From the NCBI RefSeq assembly GCF_006636215.1, contig NZ_VIFM01000106.1, positions 1 to 35,192 of the forward strand: a DNA stretch of 35,192 bases, given 5' to 3'. Positions 28,585-35,192 of the stretch are shown here, piece after piece (the stretch's first letter is position 1; each line of letters begins with the position of its first letter). The notes below the pieces were generated by a model. That model worked only from the letters and a program-made list of their open reading frames with translations. It did not search any database and was not told where the DNA came from. Position numbers and translations under genes: made by a program. The DNA comes from Myxococcus llanfairpwllgwyngyllgogerychwyrndrobwllllantysiliogogogochensis (GTDB taxonomy: Bacteria > Myxococcota > Myxococcia > Myxococcales > Myxococcaceae).

Positions 28585-30714
28585 ATGAGCAGGGAGGTCT
28601 GGCCGGGGAAACCCTGGCCGCGTGGTGCCACCTTCGACGGCACGGGAGTGAACTTCGCCGTCTTCTCCCAGGTGGCCACGCGCATCGAGGTCTGTCTCTT
28701 CGACCCCGCGAATCCAACGAAGGAAATCGAACGTTTCCCGCTGCCGGAGGCGACGGACTTCGTCCACCACGGCTACGTGCCGGGCCTGGAGCCCGGGACG
28801 CTGTACGGCCTGCGGGTCCACGGCCCCTACGAGCCAGCGAAGGGGCACCGCTGCAATCCGCACAAGCTCTTGGTGGACCCGTACGCCAAGGCCCTGCACG
28901 GCGACGTGGACTGGAAGCAGCCGGTGTTCGGCTACCCGCTCGGCAACCCCCAGCAAGACCTGGCGCGCGACGAGCGCGACAGCGCGGCGGGGGTGCCCAA
29001 GGGCGTGGTGGTGAGCGACTACTTCGACTGGGGGAATGACCGCCGGCCGGAAATCCCCTGGCGCAAGACGGTCATCTACGAGGCCCACGTGCGCGGCCTC
29101 ACCATGCGGCATCCCGACGTGCCCGAGCACCTGCGCGGCACCTACGCGGGGCTCGCCTCGCCGCCCATCATCGAGCACCTCCAGAAGCTGGGCGTCACGT
29201 CGGTGGAGCTGTTGCCCGTGCATGCGTTCGCGGACGACTCGTTCCTCAACGACAAGAAGCTGTCCAACTTCTGGGGCTACAACACGCTCGGCTTCTTCGC
29301 GCCCGAGCAGTACTACGCCAGCCGCAAGACACCGGGCGCCGCGGTGGCCGAGTTCAAGGCGATGGTGCGTGCGCTGCACGCGGCGGGGCTCGAGGTCATC
29401 CTCGACGTCGTCTACAACCACACCTGTGAAGGCAACCACCTGGGGCCCACGCTGTCGCTGAAGGGCATCGACAACGCGAGCTACTACTGGCTGATGCCGG
29501 ACGCGCGCTACTACCTGGACTTCACCGGGTGCGGCAGCAGCGTCAACGCGTCGAACCCGAACGCGGCGCGGCTCATCATCGACAGCCTGCGCTACTGGGT
29601 GAACGAGATGCACGTGGACGGGTTCCGCTTCGACCTGGCCACGGTGCTCGGGCGCACGGGCGAAGGCGGGTTCGACCCGAGGGCGGCGCTGTTCCAGATT
29701 CTCCAGCAGGACCCGGTGCTCAGCCGGGTGAAGCTCATCGCGGAGCCGTGGGACGTGGGGCTCGGCGGCTACCAGGTGGGCGGCTTCCCCGCGCCGTGGC
29801 GCGAGTGGAATGGCAAGTACCGGGACGCGCTGCGCCGCTACTGGAAGGGGGACGAGAACCTCGCGGGCGAGGTGGGCTACCGGCTGACAGGGAACTCGGA
29901 CCTGTACGCGGAGGCACGGCGCAAGCCGCAGGCGAGCATCAACTTCGTGACGGCGCACGACGGCTTCACGCTGCACGATTTGGTGACGTACAGCCACAAG
30001 CACAACGAGGCGAACGGCGAGCACAACCGCGACGGAGCGGACGACAACCAGTCGTGGAACTGCGGCGTGGAGGGCGAGACGGCGGACGCAGGCGTCGTCG
30101 CCTTGCGCGAGAGGCAGAAGCGCAACCTCCTGGCCTCGCTGTTCCTGTCCACGGGTGTCCCGATGATTGTCGCGGGCGACGAGATGGGGCGCACGCAGCG
30201 GGGCAATAACAACGCGTACTGCCAGGACAACGAACTGTCGTGGGTGGACTGGAAGCTGGATGCCCGGCGGGAGAAGCTCCTGGAGTTCACCCGGAAGCTC
30301 ATCCACTTCCGACACCGGCAGCCGGTGTTGCAGCGGCGGCGCTACTTCAAGGGCGCGCACCTGTGGGACTCCGAGCACAAGGACCTGGCGTGGTTCCGTC
30401 CGGATGGGACGGAGATGGGCGCGGAGGACTGGAAGAAGCCCTTCGTGCGCTCGCTGGCGTTCCTCCTGGGAGGCGACGCCATCCCCACGCCGGACGAGCG
30501 CGGCCAGCGCATCATCGGCGACGCGGTGCTGGTGTTGCTCAACGCGCACCATGAGCCGGTGTCCTTCACCGTGCCCGCGGTGGTGACGGGCCAGCGGTGG
30601 GAGCTGGCGCTCTACACGGCGGACGACACCCGGGGCGCGGAGAAAGTCACGCCTCGGGGGAAGTTCGAACTGGTGGGCCGCGCGATGGCGGTGTTCCGGC
30701 AGGTGGAGGACTGA
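28585..30714 (+). CDS. glgX: Glycogen debranching enzyme GlgX
   Basis: A 709-residue GH13 isoamylase-type enzyme that hydrolyses alpha-1,6 branches of limit glycogen. The N-terminal CBM48 domain (about 10-95; GATFDGTGVNFAVFS) precedes the barrel. Barrel regions include VIYEAHVRGLT, DVVYNHTCEGN and the catalytic residues Asp350 (DGFRFDLATVLGR), Glu387 (LIAEPWDVGLGG) and Asp459 (TAHDGFTLHDLV). GDEMGRTQRGNNNAYCQDN and a small C-terminal sheet domain follow. Length is typical for GlgX/TreX. A terminator hairpin follows the stop. No other glycogen genes lie in the window. Confidence 0.96.
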   Translation: MSREVWPGKPWPRGATFDGTGVNFAVFSQVATRIEVCLFDPANPTKEIERFPLPEATDFVHHGYVPGLEPGTLYGLRVHGPYEPAKGHRCNPHKLLVDPYAKALHGDVDWKQPVFGYPLGNPQQDLARDERDSAAGVPKGVVVSDYFDWGNDRRPEIPWRKTVIYEAHVRGLTMRHPDVPEHLRGTYAGLASPPIIEHLQKLGVTSVELLPVHAFADDSFLNDKKLSNFWGYNTLGFFAPEQYYASRKTPGAAVAEFKAMVRALHAAGLEVILDVVYNHTCEGNHLGPTLSLKGIDNASYYWLMPDARYYLDFTGCGSSVNASNPNAARLIIDSLRYWVNEMHVDGFRFDLATVLGRTGEGGFDPRAALFQILQQDPVLSRVKLIAEPWDVGLGGYQVGGFPAPWREWNGKYRDALRRYWKGDENLAGEVGYRLTGNSDLYAEARRKPQASINFVTAHDGFTLHDLVTYSHKHNEANGEHNRDGADDNQSWNCGVEGETADAGVVALRERQKRNLLASLFLSTGVPMIVAGDEMGRTQRGNNNAYCQDNELSWVDWKLDARREKLLEFTRKLIHFRHRQPVLQRRRYFKGAHLWDSEHKDLAWFRPDGTEMGAEDWKKPFVRSLAFLLGGDAIPTPDERGQRIIGDAVLVLLNAHHEPVSFTVPAVVTGQRWELALYTADDTRGAEKVTPRGKFELVGRAMAVFRQVED

Positions 30715-30730
30715 GCCACCCGGGCGTCCG

Positions 30731-30757
30731 AGGGCCTCGTCATCCGGGCGAGGCCCT
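30731..30757 (+). terminator. Terminator after glgX
   Basis: AGGGCCTCG (30731-30739) and CGAGGCCCT (30749-30757) form a 9-bp stem, 9-base loop, followed by GTTGC, 16 bases past the glgX stop. Confidence 0.65.
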
Positions 30758-30808
30758 GTTGCATCCGTGATAGCGTGACGGCGTGTTGCGGCAGGGAGCA
30801 CGCACGAC

Positions 30809-31447
30809 ATGGCGATGATTCAGTTCACCCGGAACTACACGGACCGCTCGAACGACTACGGGTTCCAGTTCGAGTTCTTCTGCGACAAGTGCGGCAACGG
30901 GCACATGTCGCCGTTCATCGCGAGCAAGGTGGGCGTGGCCACGGGCCTCTTGCGCGCCGCGGGCTCGTTCTTCGGCGGGACGATTGGACGCGCGGCGCAC
31001 GCGGGCACGCACCTGAAGGACGCGCTGCGAGGCCAGGGCTGGGATGAGGCCTACGCGGAGGCCGTGGACGCGGGGAAGCAGCACTTCAAGAACTGCACCC
31101 GGTGCGGCAAGTGGGTGTGCCCGCGCTCGTGCTGGAACGAGGGGCGCGGACTGTGCGAGGCGTGCGCTCCCGATTTGGCGGAAGAGGCGGCCTCCATCCA
31201 GGCGCACGTGGCGGTGGAGCAGGCGCGAGAGAAGGCGCGCACGGTGGACCACGTCGCGACGCTGGACATGAAGGAGACGCGGCTCGCGACGTGTTCGCAC
31301 TGCTCCGCCAAGGTGGACGGCGGGAAGTTCTGCATGGAGTGCGGCAAGCCCCTCGCGGCCCGGAAGGTGAGCTGCGGGACGTGTGGCCTGGAGGTGCCGG
31401 AGAGCGCGAAGTTCTGCCCGGACTGTGGTGCTCCCCGGAACAAGTGA
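30809..31447 (+). CDS. Zinc-ribbon protein
   Basis: A 212-residue cytoplasmic protein with many CxxC motifs: CDKC (about 25-28), a treble-clef-like set CTRCGKWVCPRSCWNEGRGLCEAC near the middle, and two terminal zinc ribbons CSHC...CMEC and CGTC...CPDC. The region between the first and second sets (IASKVGVATGLLRAAGSFFGG) is Gly/Ala-rich and might touch a membrane or partner. Multiple ribbons suggest protein or nucleic acid binding; no enzymatic domain is visible. A close family is not recognised. GGGAG precedes the ATG. The stand-alone gene follows a terminator. Confidence 0.82.
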   Translation: MAMIQFTRNYTDRSNDYGFQFEFFCDKCGNGHMSPFIASKVGVATGLLRAAGSFFGGTIGRAAHAGTHLKDALRGQGWDEAYAEAVDAGKQHFKNCTRCGKWVCPRSCWNEGRGLCEACAPDLAEEAASIQAHVAVEQAREKARTVDHVATLDMKETRLATCSHCSAKVDGGKFCMECGKPLAARKVSCGTCGLEVPESAKFCPDCGAPRNK

Positions 31448-31552
31448 CGCCACGGCGGAGGCTCCAGCGTTCATCCCAGGACGCTCACCGCACGGAGTGT
31501 CCGCGTGTGTTCCACGCCACCTGGGCCCTCCTCGTGCATAGGCTGCGGCGCC

Positions 31553-32203
31553 ATGTCGCGGGATGCTCAGGAAGAGGACGTGAAGCAGGTGTATGGGGAG
31601 ATTGCCTCGGCCTATGAGGCGCTCTTCCCCGTGCTTCACCGATATGAGGACCGCGTGGAGCGCTTCCTCGCGGAAGCGGTGACTCCGGGGTGTCGAGTGC
31701 TGGACGTGGGGTGCGGGCCGGGGCTCCATACGCGGGGCCTGGACGCCTCCATCGACGTGGTGGGAGTCGACCTGTCCCCGGAGATGCTGGAGCTGGCGCG
31801 ACAGGCCCGGCCCGAGGGCGCGTGGCACGTGCACAGCTATCACCGCCCCTTCCCCGAGGAGTGGGGGCGCTTCCAGGTGGTGCTGGCCATCGGTTGCCTC
31901 GACTTCTGTGACGACCTGCCGCGCGTGCTGAGCCATCTCGCCGCGACGTTGGCGCCCGGGGGTCGGATGTTGTTCACGGTGCTGGAGCAACGGCCCGGCT
32001 TCGAGGGACATGAAACCGCCACGCATGAGGTCCAGACGGCGGGCCCGGCGGTGACGCTGCATCTGTATTCCTTCGAGGACACGGCTCGCGCCGTCGTGGA
32101 AGCGGGGCTGCAACCGCGCGACTACGTGCATGCCCCGGGTTGGGTGCAGCTCACCGAGGAGCGGACGATGTGGTTCGGTTGGTGGGACGTGGAGCGGGGG
32201 TAG
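31553..32203 (+). CDS. Class I SAM-dependent methyltransferase
   Basis: A 216-residue protein with the methyltransferase fold. Motif I VLDVGCGPGLHTRGL starts at Val49, the acidic end of strand 2 is in VVGVDLSPEMLELA, and the later motif FQVVLAIGCLDFCDDLPRVL plus LAPGGRMLFTVLEQ complete the core. An amphipathic N-terminal helix precedes it (VKQVYGEIASAYEALFPVL). The substrate is unknown; the small size and UbiE-like order allow a metabolite or protein target. The ATG at 31553 is chosen because the N-terminal helix starts there. Confidence 0.92.
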   Translation: MSRDAQEEDVKQVYGEIASAYEALFPVLHRYEDRVERFLAEAVTPGCRVLDVGCGPGLHTRGLDASIDVVGVDLSPEMLELARQARPEGAWHVHSYHRPFPEEWGRFQVVLAIGCLDFCDDLPRVLSHLAATLAPGGRMLFTVLEQRPGFEGHETATHEVQTAGPAVTLHLYSFEDTARAVVEAGLQPRDYVHAPGWVQLTEERTMWFGWWDVERG

Positions 32204-32306
32204 CGTCGTCGCGATGGGAGTGGCGCACCCCGAGTGGGTGGCCAAGGCGGACTCGCGACGCTACAGACTCCACCGTGACTGGCATCGAGACAAGGGAGCG
32301 ACACGG

Positions 32307-32690
32307 ATGATGACGGAAGAAGACCTCCTCGCCGCCGAGGAGTCGCTGCGGCAGGCGATGCTCCGGGGTGACGTGGCCGCGCTCGACGCGCTCATCTCCG
32401 ACGACCTCGTCTTCGTCAATCACACCGGACAGGTGTTCGACAAGGAAGCGGACCTGGCGGCGCACCGCTCGCGCGCGCTGCGCCTGACGCGGCTGGACGT
32501 GTCGGCGCCCATCATCCGCTACCTCTCGGCGGGCGCGGTGGTCATCGTCAGCGCCTCTGTGAAGGGAACCCACGACGGCACCGAGTTCGAAGCGCGGCTT
32601 CGCTACAGCCGCGTCTGGCAGTGGGTGGATGAGCGCCCCCAGGTCGTCACGGGCCAGTGCACGGTCATCCTCGGTGGCGAGCCCTCATGA
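32307..32690 (+). CDS. DUF4440/SnoaL-like NTF2-fold protein
   Basis: The 127-residue product begins MMTEEDLLAAEESLRQAML and matches the DUF4440 nuclear-transport-factor-2 fold: a first helix, then DLVFVNHTGQVFDKEADLAAH, and strands to VTGQCTVILGGEPS. Such small proteins act as enzymes, ligand-binding domains or partners. AAGGGAGCG lies 9-12 bases upstream of the ATG. Its stop overlaps the next start (ATGA at 32687-32690), so it is translated together with the metallo-beta-lactamase-like gene. A functional link is inferred from that coupling only. Confidence 0.85.
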   Translation: MMTEEDLLAAEESLRQAMLRGDVAALDALISDDLVFVNHTGQVFDKEADLAAHRSRALRLTRLDVSAPIIRYLSAGAVVIVSASVKGTHDGTEFEARLRYSRVWQWVDERPQVVTGQCTVILGGEPS

Positions 32691-33496
32691 ATCGCCCCCT
32701 CTTCCGCACGAGGTCAGCAGCCCACGTCATGACCTCACAACGCCTTTGCGCCCTCGTCCTCACGCCCGTGCTGATGCTCGCTCCGGCCTGTACCTCGACA
32801 CCCGGGCGCCCCGCCTCCACGGTGGCAACACCCGACACGGGCCCGAGTGAGTACACGCTCACGGAGGACATCTCCGTGCGCCGCATCGCTCCGGGTGTCT
32901 GGGTCCACACGACGCTGTCGGGCCCGGACTTCGGCCGCTACCCCGCGAACGGATTGGTCATCGAGGACGGCGCGGAGTCGCTGCTGGTCGACACGGGCTG
33001 GAGTCCGGCACAGACGGAGCACCTGCTCACCTGGGCGAAGGAGACGCTGCGCAAGCCTGTGCGCGCGGCGGTGTCCACGCACTTCCACGTCGACCGGACC
33101 GCGGGCATCCCGGTGCTCGTGGCGCGGAACATTCCGGTGTACGGGCTGGAGGACACGGTGAAGCTCGCGACGGAGCATGGACGGCCCGTGCCCACGGAGA
33201 GCTTCTCGGGAGCGCGCACGCTGGGGCCGGTGGAGTTGTTCTTCCCCGGTGCGGGGCATGCACGCGACAACCTCCTCGTGTGGCATCGGGACAGCGGTGT
33301 GTTGTTCGGTGGCTGCTTCGTGAAGGATGGAGCGGCGAAGGACCTGGGCAACGTGGAGGACGCGGACCTCGCGGCCTGGCCCGCGAGCCTGGAGCGCACG
33401 CGTGAGCGCTTCCCCGAGGCCCGCGTCGTCATCCCGGGCCACGGCGCGCCGGGCGGACCGGAGCTGCTGGAGCACACGCGGAGCCTGATTCCCTGA
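32687..33496 (+). CDS. Putative subclass B1 metallo-beta-lactamase, exported
   Basis: A 269-residue exported protein of the metallo-beta-lactamase fold. It has the full B1 set of zinc ligands: His132, His134 and Asp136 in STHFHVDR, His191 in PGAGHARDNLLVW, Cys210 in FGGCFVKDGAAKDLGN and His252 in VIPGHGAPG. The Cys ligand, the GxGHxxDN pattern and the GGC(L/F)VK block are characteristic of true B1 enzymes such as NDM, BcII and VIM. That points to beta-lactam hydrolysis and not to glyoxalase-type MBL-fold enzymes. An N-terminal signal ends LAPAC (Cys35); a lipoprotein anchor is possible, as in NDM. ATGA coupling to the DUF4440 gene fixes the ATG at 32687; MTSQRL at 32729 is the alternative. 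Confidence 0.85.
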   Translation: MNRPLFRTRSAAHVMTSQRLCALVLTPVLMLAPACTSTPGRPASTVATPDTGPSEYTLTEDISVRRIAPGVWVHTTLSGPDFGRYPANGLVIEDGAESLLVDTGWSPAQTEHLLTWAKETLRKPVRAAVSTHFHVDRTAGIPVLVARNIPVYGLEDTVKLATEHGRPVPTESFSGARTLGPVELFFPGAGHARDNLLVWHRDSGVLFGGCFVKDGAAKDLGNVEDADLAAWPASLERTRERFPEARVVIPGHGAPGGPELLEHTRSLIP

Positions 33497-33754
33497 GCAG
33501 CACGAGGCGCGTGGTGGGCGGTGGAGCGCATGCTCGGCCGCGCCCCCTCTTCGGAGGGTGCGAGCGTTGAGCGGAGCACACGGGGTGGGTCGGAGCATGC
33601 TCGCCTGTCTGCCCGGGTCCGTTGAGTCGAGAACAGGCATCTTGCGCGAGAGGGCTCCGCCGAATGGGCGAGGCCTTCCATCGTTCCTACCGTGCCTTCG
33701 AGTGGCGAAGAGGTGAAGCACGGGCCGGCGGGCGGGATGGAAGGCGGGGGCGTC

Positions 33755-34726
33755 ATGAAGCGTGTGGCTGCGGTGGTGCTCGCGGTGGCGGTGAGCGGGT
33801 GCGCGTCGGTGAAGGTGGAGCAGCGGGACGGTTGCTGGGTGAAGCAGGTCCGCACCTTTCCCTCCAGCTTCAAGGAAGAGGTGGGTCCCTGCGCGCGGCC
33901 GAAGCCGGAGTGGTCGGCGGACCGGGTGACACGATTGGTGCAGGAGTGCGTGATGCACGCGGACTACCGCTGGCAGAGCAGCGCGATGGTGGCCTGGAAT
34001 CGCGGTGAGCCGCTGCCGACGCGCGAGCCAGACGAGAAGGTGCTCGAGGCGTGCATGGTCACCACGGAGAAGATGCTCTCGGCGGAGAAGGGGGAGTTGG
34101 AGCAGCGCCTGAGTGATGTCTCGAAAGAGCGCGACAGCTTGCGCGCCAACCAGGAGCAGGAGCGCGAGTCGTATCGGACGAAGCTGGATGCGCAGCGTGA
34201 CGAGGCCCAGGCGGCGCTGGTGAAGGAGCGCGAGCGACTCCAGGGCAGCATGGATGCGCAGCGCGAGCACGCGCAGGCCAGCCTGGACCGGGCACGGGAC
34301 CAGATGCATGAGAGCAACGGACGACTGGCGAACGCGCTCGGAGAAGCGGCGAAGCGGCCGACCCCGTCCGCGGTGGCGACGGCCACGTCCACCTCCACGA
34401 GCGAGGGCAAGGCGGACACGCGCAGCGACTCCAACTCGCGAGGTGACTCCCGCGCGCGAGGAGACTCCGCGACGCCGAGCAATCCCCGCGTGGCGAAGCC
34501 CATCGTGGCGACACCGACAAGCACCATGTGCTCGCTGCCCTCCAAGAGCGCCGCGAAGCAGGCCACGGCAAGCGAGACGGACACGAAGAGCGAGCCCCCG
34601 AGCTGCCAGCCGATGCAGCCCGCCGAGTCCACGGAGCCCGAGCCGTCCCTCGCGCCCCAGGCACAATCCCAGACGGCCTCCGTGCCGCTGCCGCTGAAGT
34701 CGGCGCAGCCGGGCGCGGTGGAGTAG
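33755..34726 (+). CDS. Coiled-coil lipoprotein
   Basis: A 323-residue lipoprotein with signal MKRVAAVVLAVAVSGC (Cys16). Residues about 30-110 form a globular region with Cys pairs (RDGCWVKQ; GPCARPKPEW; QECVMHADYRW; LEACMVT). A long coiled coil follows (about 112-205; KGELEQRLSDVSKERDSLRAN and onward). A Ser/Thr/Ala-rich disordered tail ends the chain, with two more Cys. No known enzyme domain. It is likely periplasmic, attached to the inner face of a membrane, with a scaffold role. The ATG at 33755 is preferred because the signal follows it. Confidence 0.75.
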   Translation: MKRVAAVVLAVAVSGCASVKVEQRDGCWVKQVRTFPSSFKEEVGPCARPKPEWSADRVTRLVQECVMHADYRWQSSAMVAWNRGEPLPTREPDEKVLEACMVTTEKMLSAEKGELEQRLSDVSKERDSLRANQEQERESYRTKLDAQRDEAQAALVKERERLQGSMDAQREHAQASLDRARDQMHESNGRLANALGEAAKRPTPSAVATATSTSTSEGKADTRSDSNSRGDSRARGDSATPSNPRVAKPIVATPTSTMCSLPSKSAAKQATASETDTKSEPPSCQPMQPAESTEPEPSLAPQAQSQTASVPLPLKSAQPGAVE

Positions 34727-35048
34727 CCCTTCCTCCCAGGCGCGGTGACGAACGTCCCGCGCTTGCGCAACGAATCAACCCTTTCGCCCGGGCGCGGTGA
34801 CCCACGTCCCGCGCTTCGGCGAATCATCCGTTGTCAGCCTCCGTGCCACGGTGGCGTCCCTCGCCCCCGACGCATCTCTAGAGGTGTCACGGGGCTGTCC
34901 CTGGGCTCCTGAAGGCTGGACCGGGGCGCTCTGCGCTCACGTGCCGGTCAGGGTGTTCCCGGGTCCATCGTCCGCGGTGTCTTCCTCACATTGGTTGCGT
35001 CAGGCCGGCCGCCTCGAAAGCCATTTGAGTGGCCCCTCACGGGGACTC
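34727..35048. other. 322-bp gap before the tRNA, with an imperfect direct repeat
   Basis: No gene supported. It contains two imperfect copies of a roughly 40-base sequence (34739-34780 and 34791-34829). The remainder is GC-rich without motifs I can defend, apart from serving as the upstream region of the tRNA at 35049. Confidence 0.5.
34739..34829. repeat. Imperfect 40-bp direct repeat
   Basis: GGCGCGGTGACGAACGTCCC... (34739-34780) recurs as GGCGCGGTGACCCACGTCCC... (34791-34829), both continuing GCGCTT and ending CGAATCA(A/T)CC. It follows the coiled-coil lipoprotein gene; role unknown. Confidence 0.8.
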
Positions 35049-35120
35049 TCAGAACTAGCTCAATGGGAGAGCACAAGACTCTTAATCTTGAGGTTGAAGG
35101 TTCGACTCCTTCGTTCTGAA
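35049..35120 (+). tRNA. tRNA-Lys (anticodon CTT), non-standard sequence
   Basis: The cloverleaf closes completely: acceptor TCAGAAC/GTTCTGA (7 bp), T8-A9, D-stem GCTC/GAGC with a 7-base loop containing GG, anticodon stem CAAGA/TCTTG with loop CTCTTAA (anticodon CTT at 35081-35083, T33 in place), variable AGGTT, T-stem GAAGG/CCTTC with loop TTCGACT, discriminator A. CCA is not encoded. The first pair is U1-A72 instead of the usual G1-C72. It could be the cell's tRNA-Lys(CUU), an extra copy, or a mobile-element tRNA. Confidence 0.88.
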
Positions 35121-35192
35121 CCGAATTGAAAACTCGGCTCCGCCAGGAAGCTCCACCCCGAGCCGGTAAGAGCGCTGGCCCACCCCGTCCAC

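Noticed and set aside
28489-30810. 773-codon minus-strand open frame opposite glgX
   Set aside because: No motifs; GlgX on the plus strand has all catalytic residues.
34797-35129. 110-codon plus-strand open frame at the right edge
   Set aside because: It runs straight through the tRNA and shows no protein-like pattern.

Overview
The window is a very GC-rich stretch of bacterial chromosome with dense gene packing and strong third-position GC. It most likely comes from a myxobacterium of the Myxococcus/Corallococcus type. The support is the number of lipoproteins, a SitA/SitI-type lipoprotein toxin and double-CXXCG immunity pair (families I know only from myxobacteria), a soluble cytochrome P450, and inositol- and sphingolipid-type genes. 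No rRNA, CRISPR array, transposase or integrase was seen. One tRNA-like gene lies at the right edge.

Layout. 1-2.7 kb (minus strand): a single-domain response regulator translationally coupled to a membrane-anchored thioredoxin-fold protein cut by the window edge, and a DUF2079 membrane protein. 2.9-6.1 kb (minus): a short ribosome hibernation factor, a zinc alcohol dehydrogenase, and an exported protein built of graded 16/15/14-residue beta repeats. 6.2-8.4 kb: a Tat-exported aldo/keto reductase, an unknown protein, and a PNPOx-like flavin protein.

8.9-13.9 kb (plus): the most interesting unit. Five genes overlap at every junction: inositol-3-phosphate synthase, an AUR1-like PAP2 membrane protein, a CDP-alcohol phosphatidyltransferase fused to a GtrA domain, an exported beta-rich protein that may be a lipocalin/Svf1-like carrier, and a dual-specificity phosphatase. 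Read as a pathway, they would make inositol phosphate, phosphatidylinositol phosphate, phosphatidylinositol and then inositol phosphorylceramide (or a related phosphoinositol lipid). A sigma70-like promoter lies upstream. A P450 gene follows.

15.2-18.5 kb: a toxin/immunity island. It holds a SUKH immunity gene behind a 5'-truncated deaminase-like toxin fragment, an orphan lipoprotein, a SitA6/SitI6-like pair, and a Cys-rich lipoprotein whose last 20 codons are duplicated. An exact 82-bp direct repeat (16564-16645 and 18260-18341) brackets the Sit cassette and records its insertion.

18.6-24.0 kb: two divergent, clearly paralogous MMPL/RND transporters. 24.0-27.0 kb: low-complexity Pro/Thr/Gly/Asp lipoproteins, a MOSC protein, a 71-residue protein with the same DPGTG-type segments, and a TPR lipoprotein. 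27.2-35.2 kb: an unknown protein, the glycogen debranching enzyme GlgX, a zinc-ribbon protein, a methyltransferase, a DUF4440 protein coupled to a putative subclass B1 metallo-beta-lactamase, a coiled-coil lipoprotein, and an unusual tRNA-Lys(CTT).

All functions are read from sequence motifs and memory of the families. No database search or structure prediction was run.
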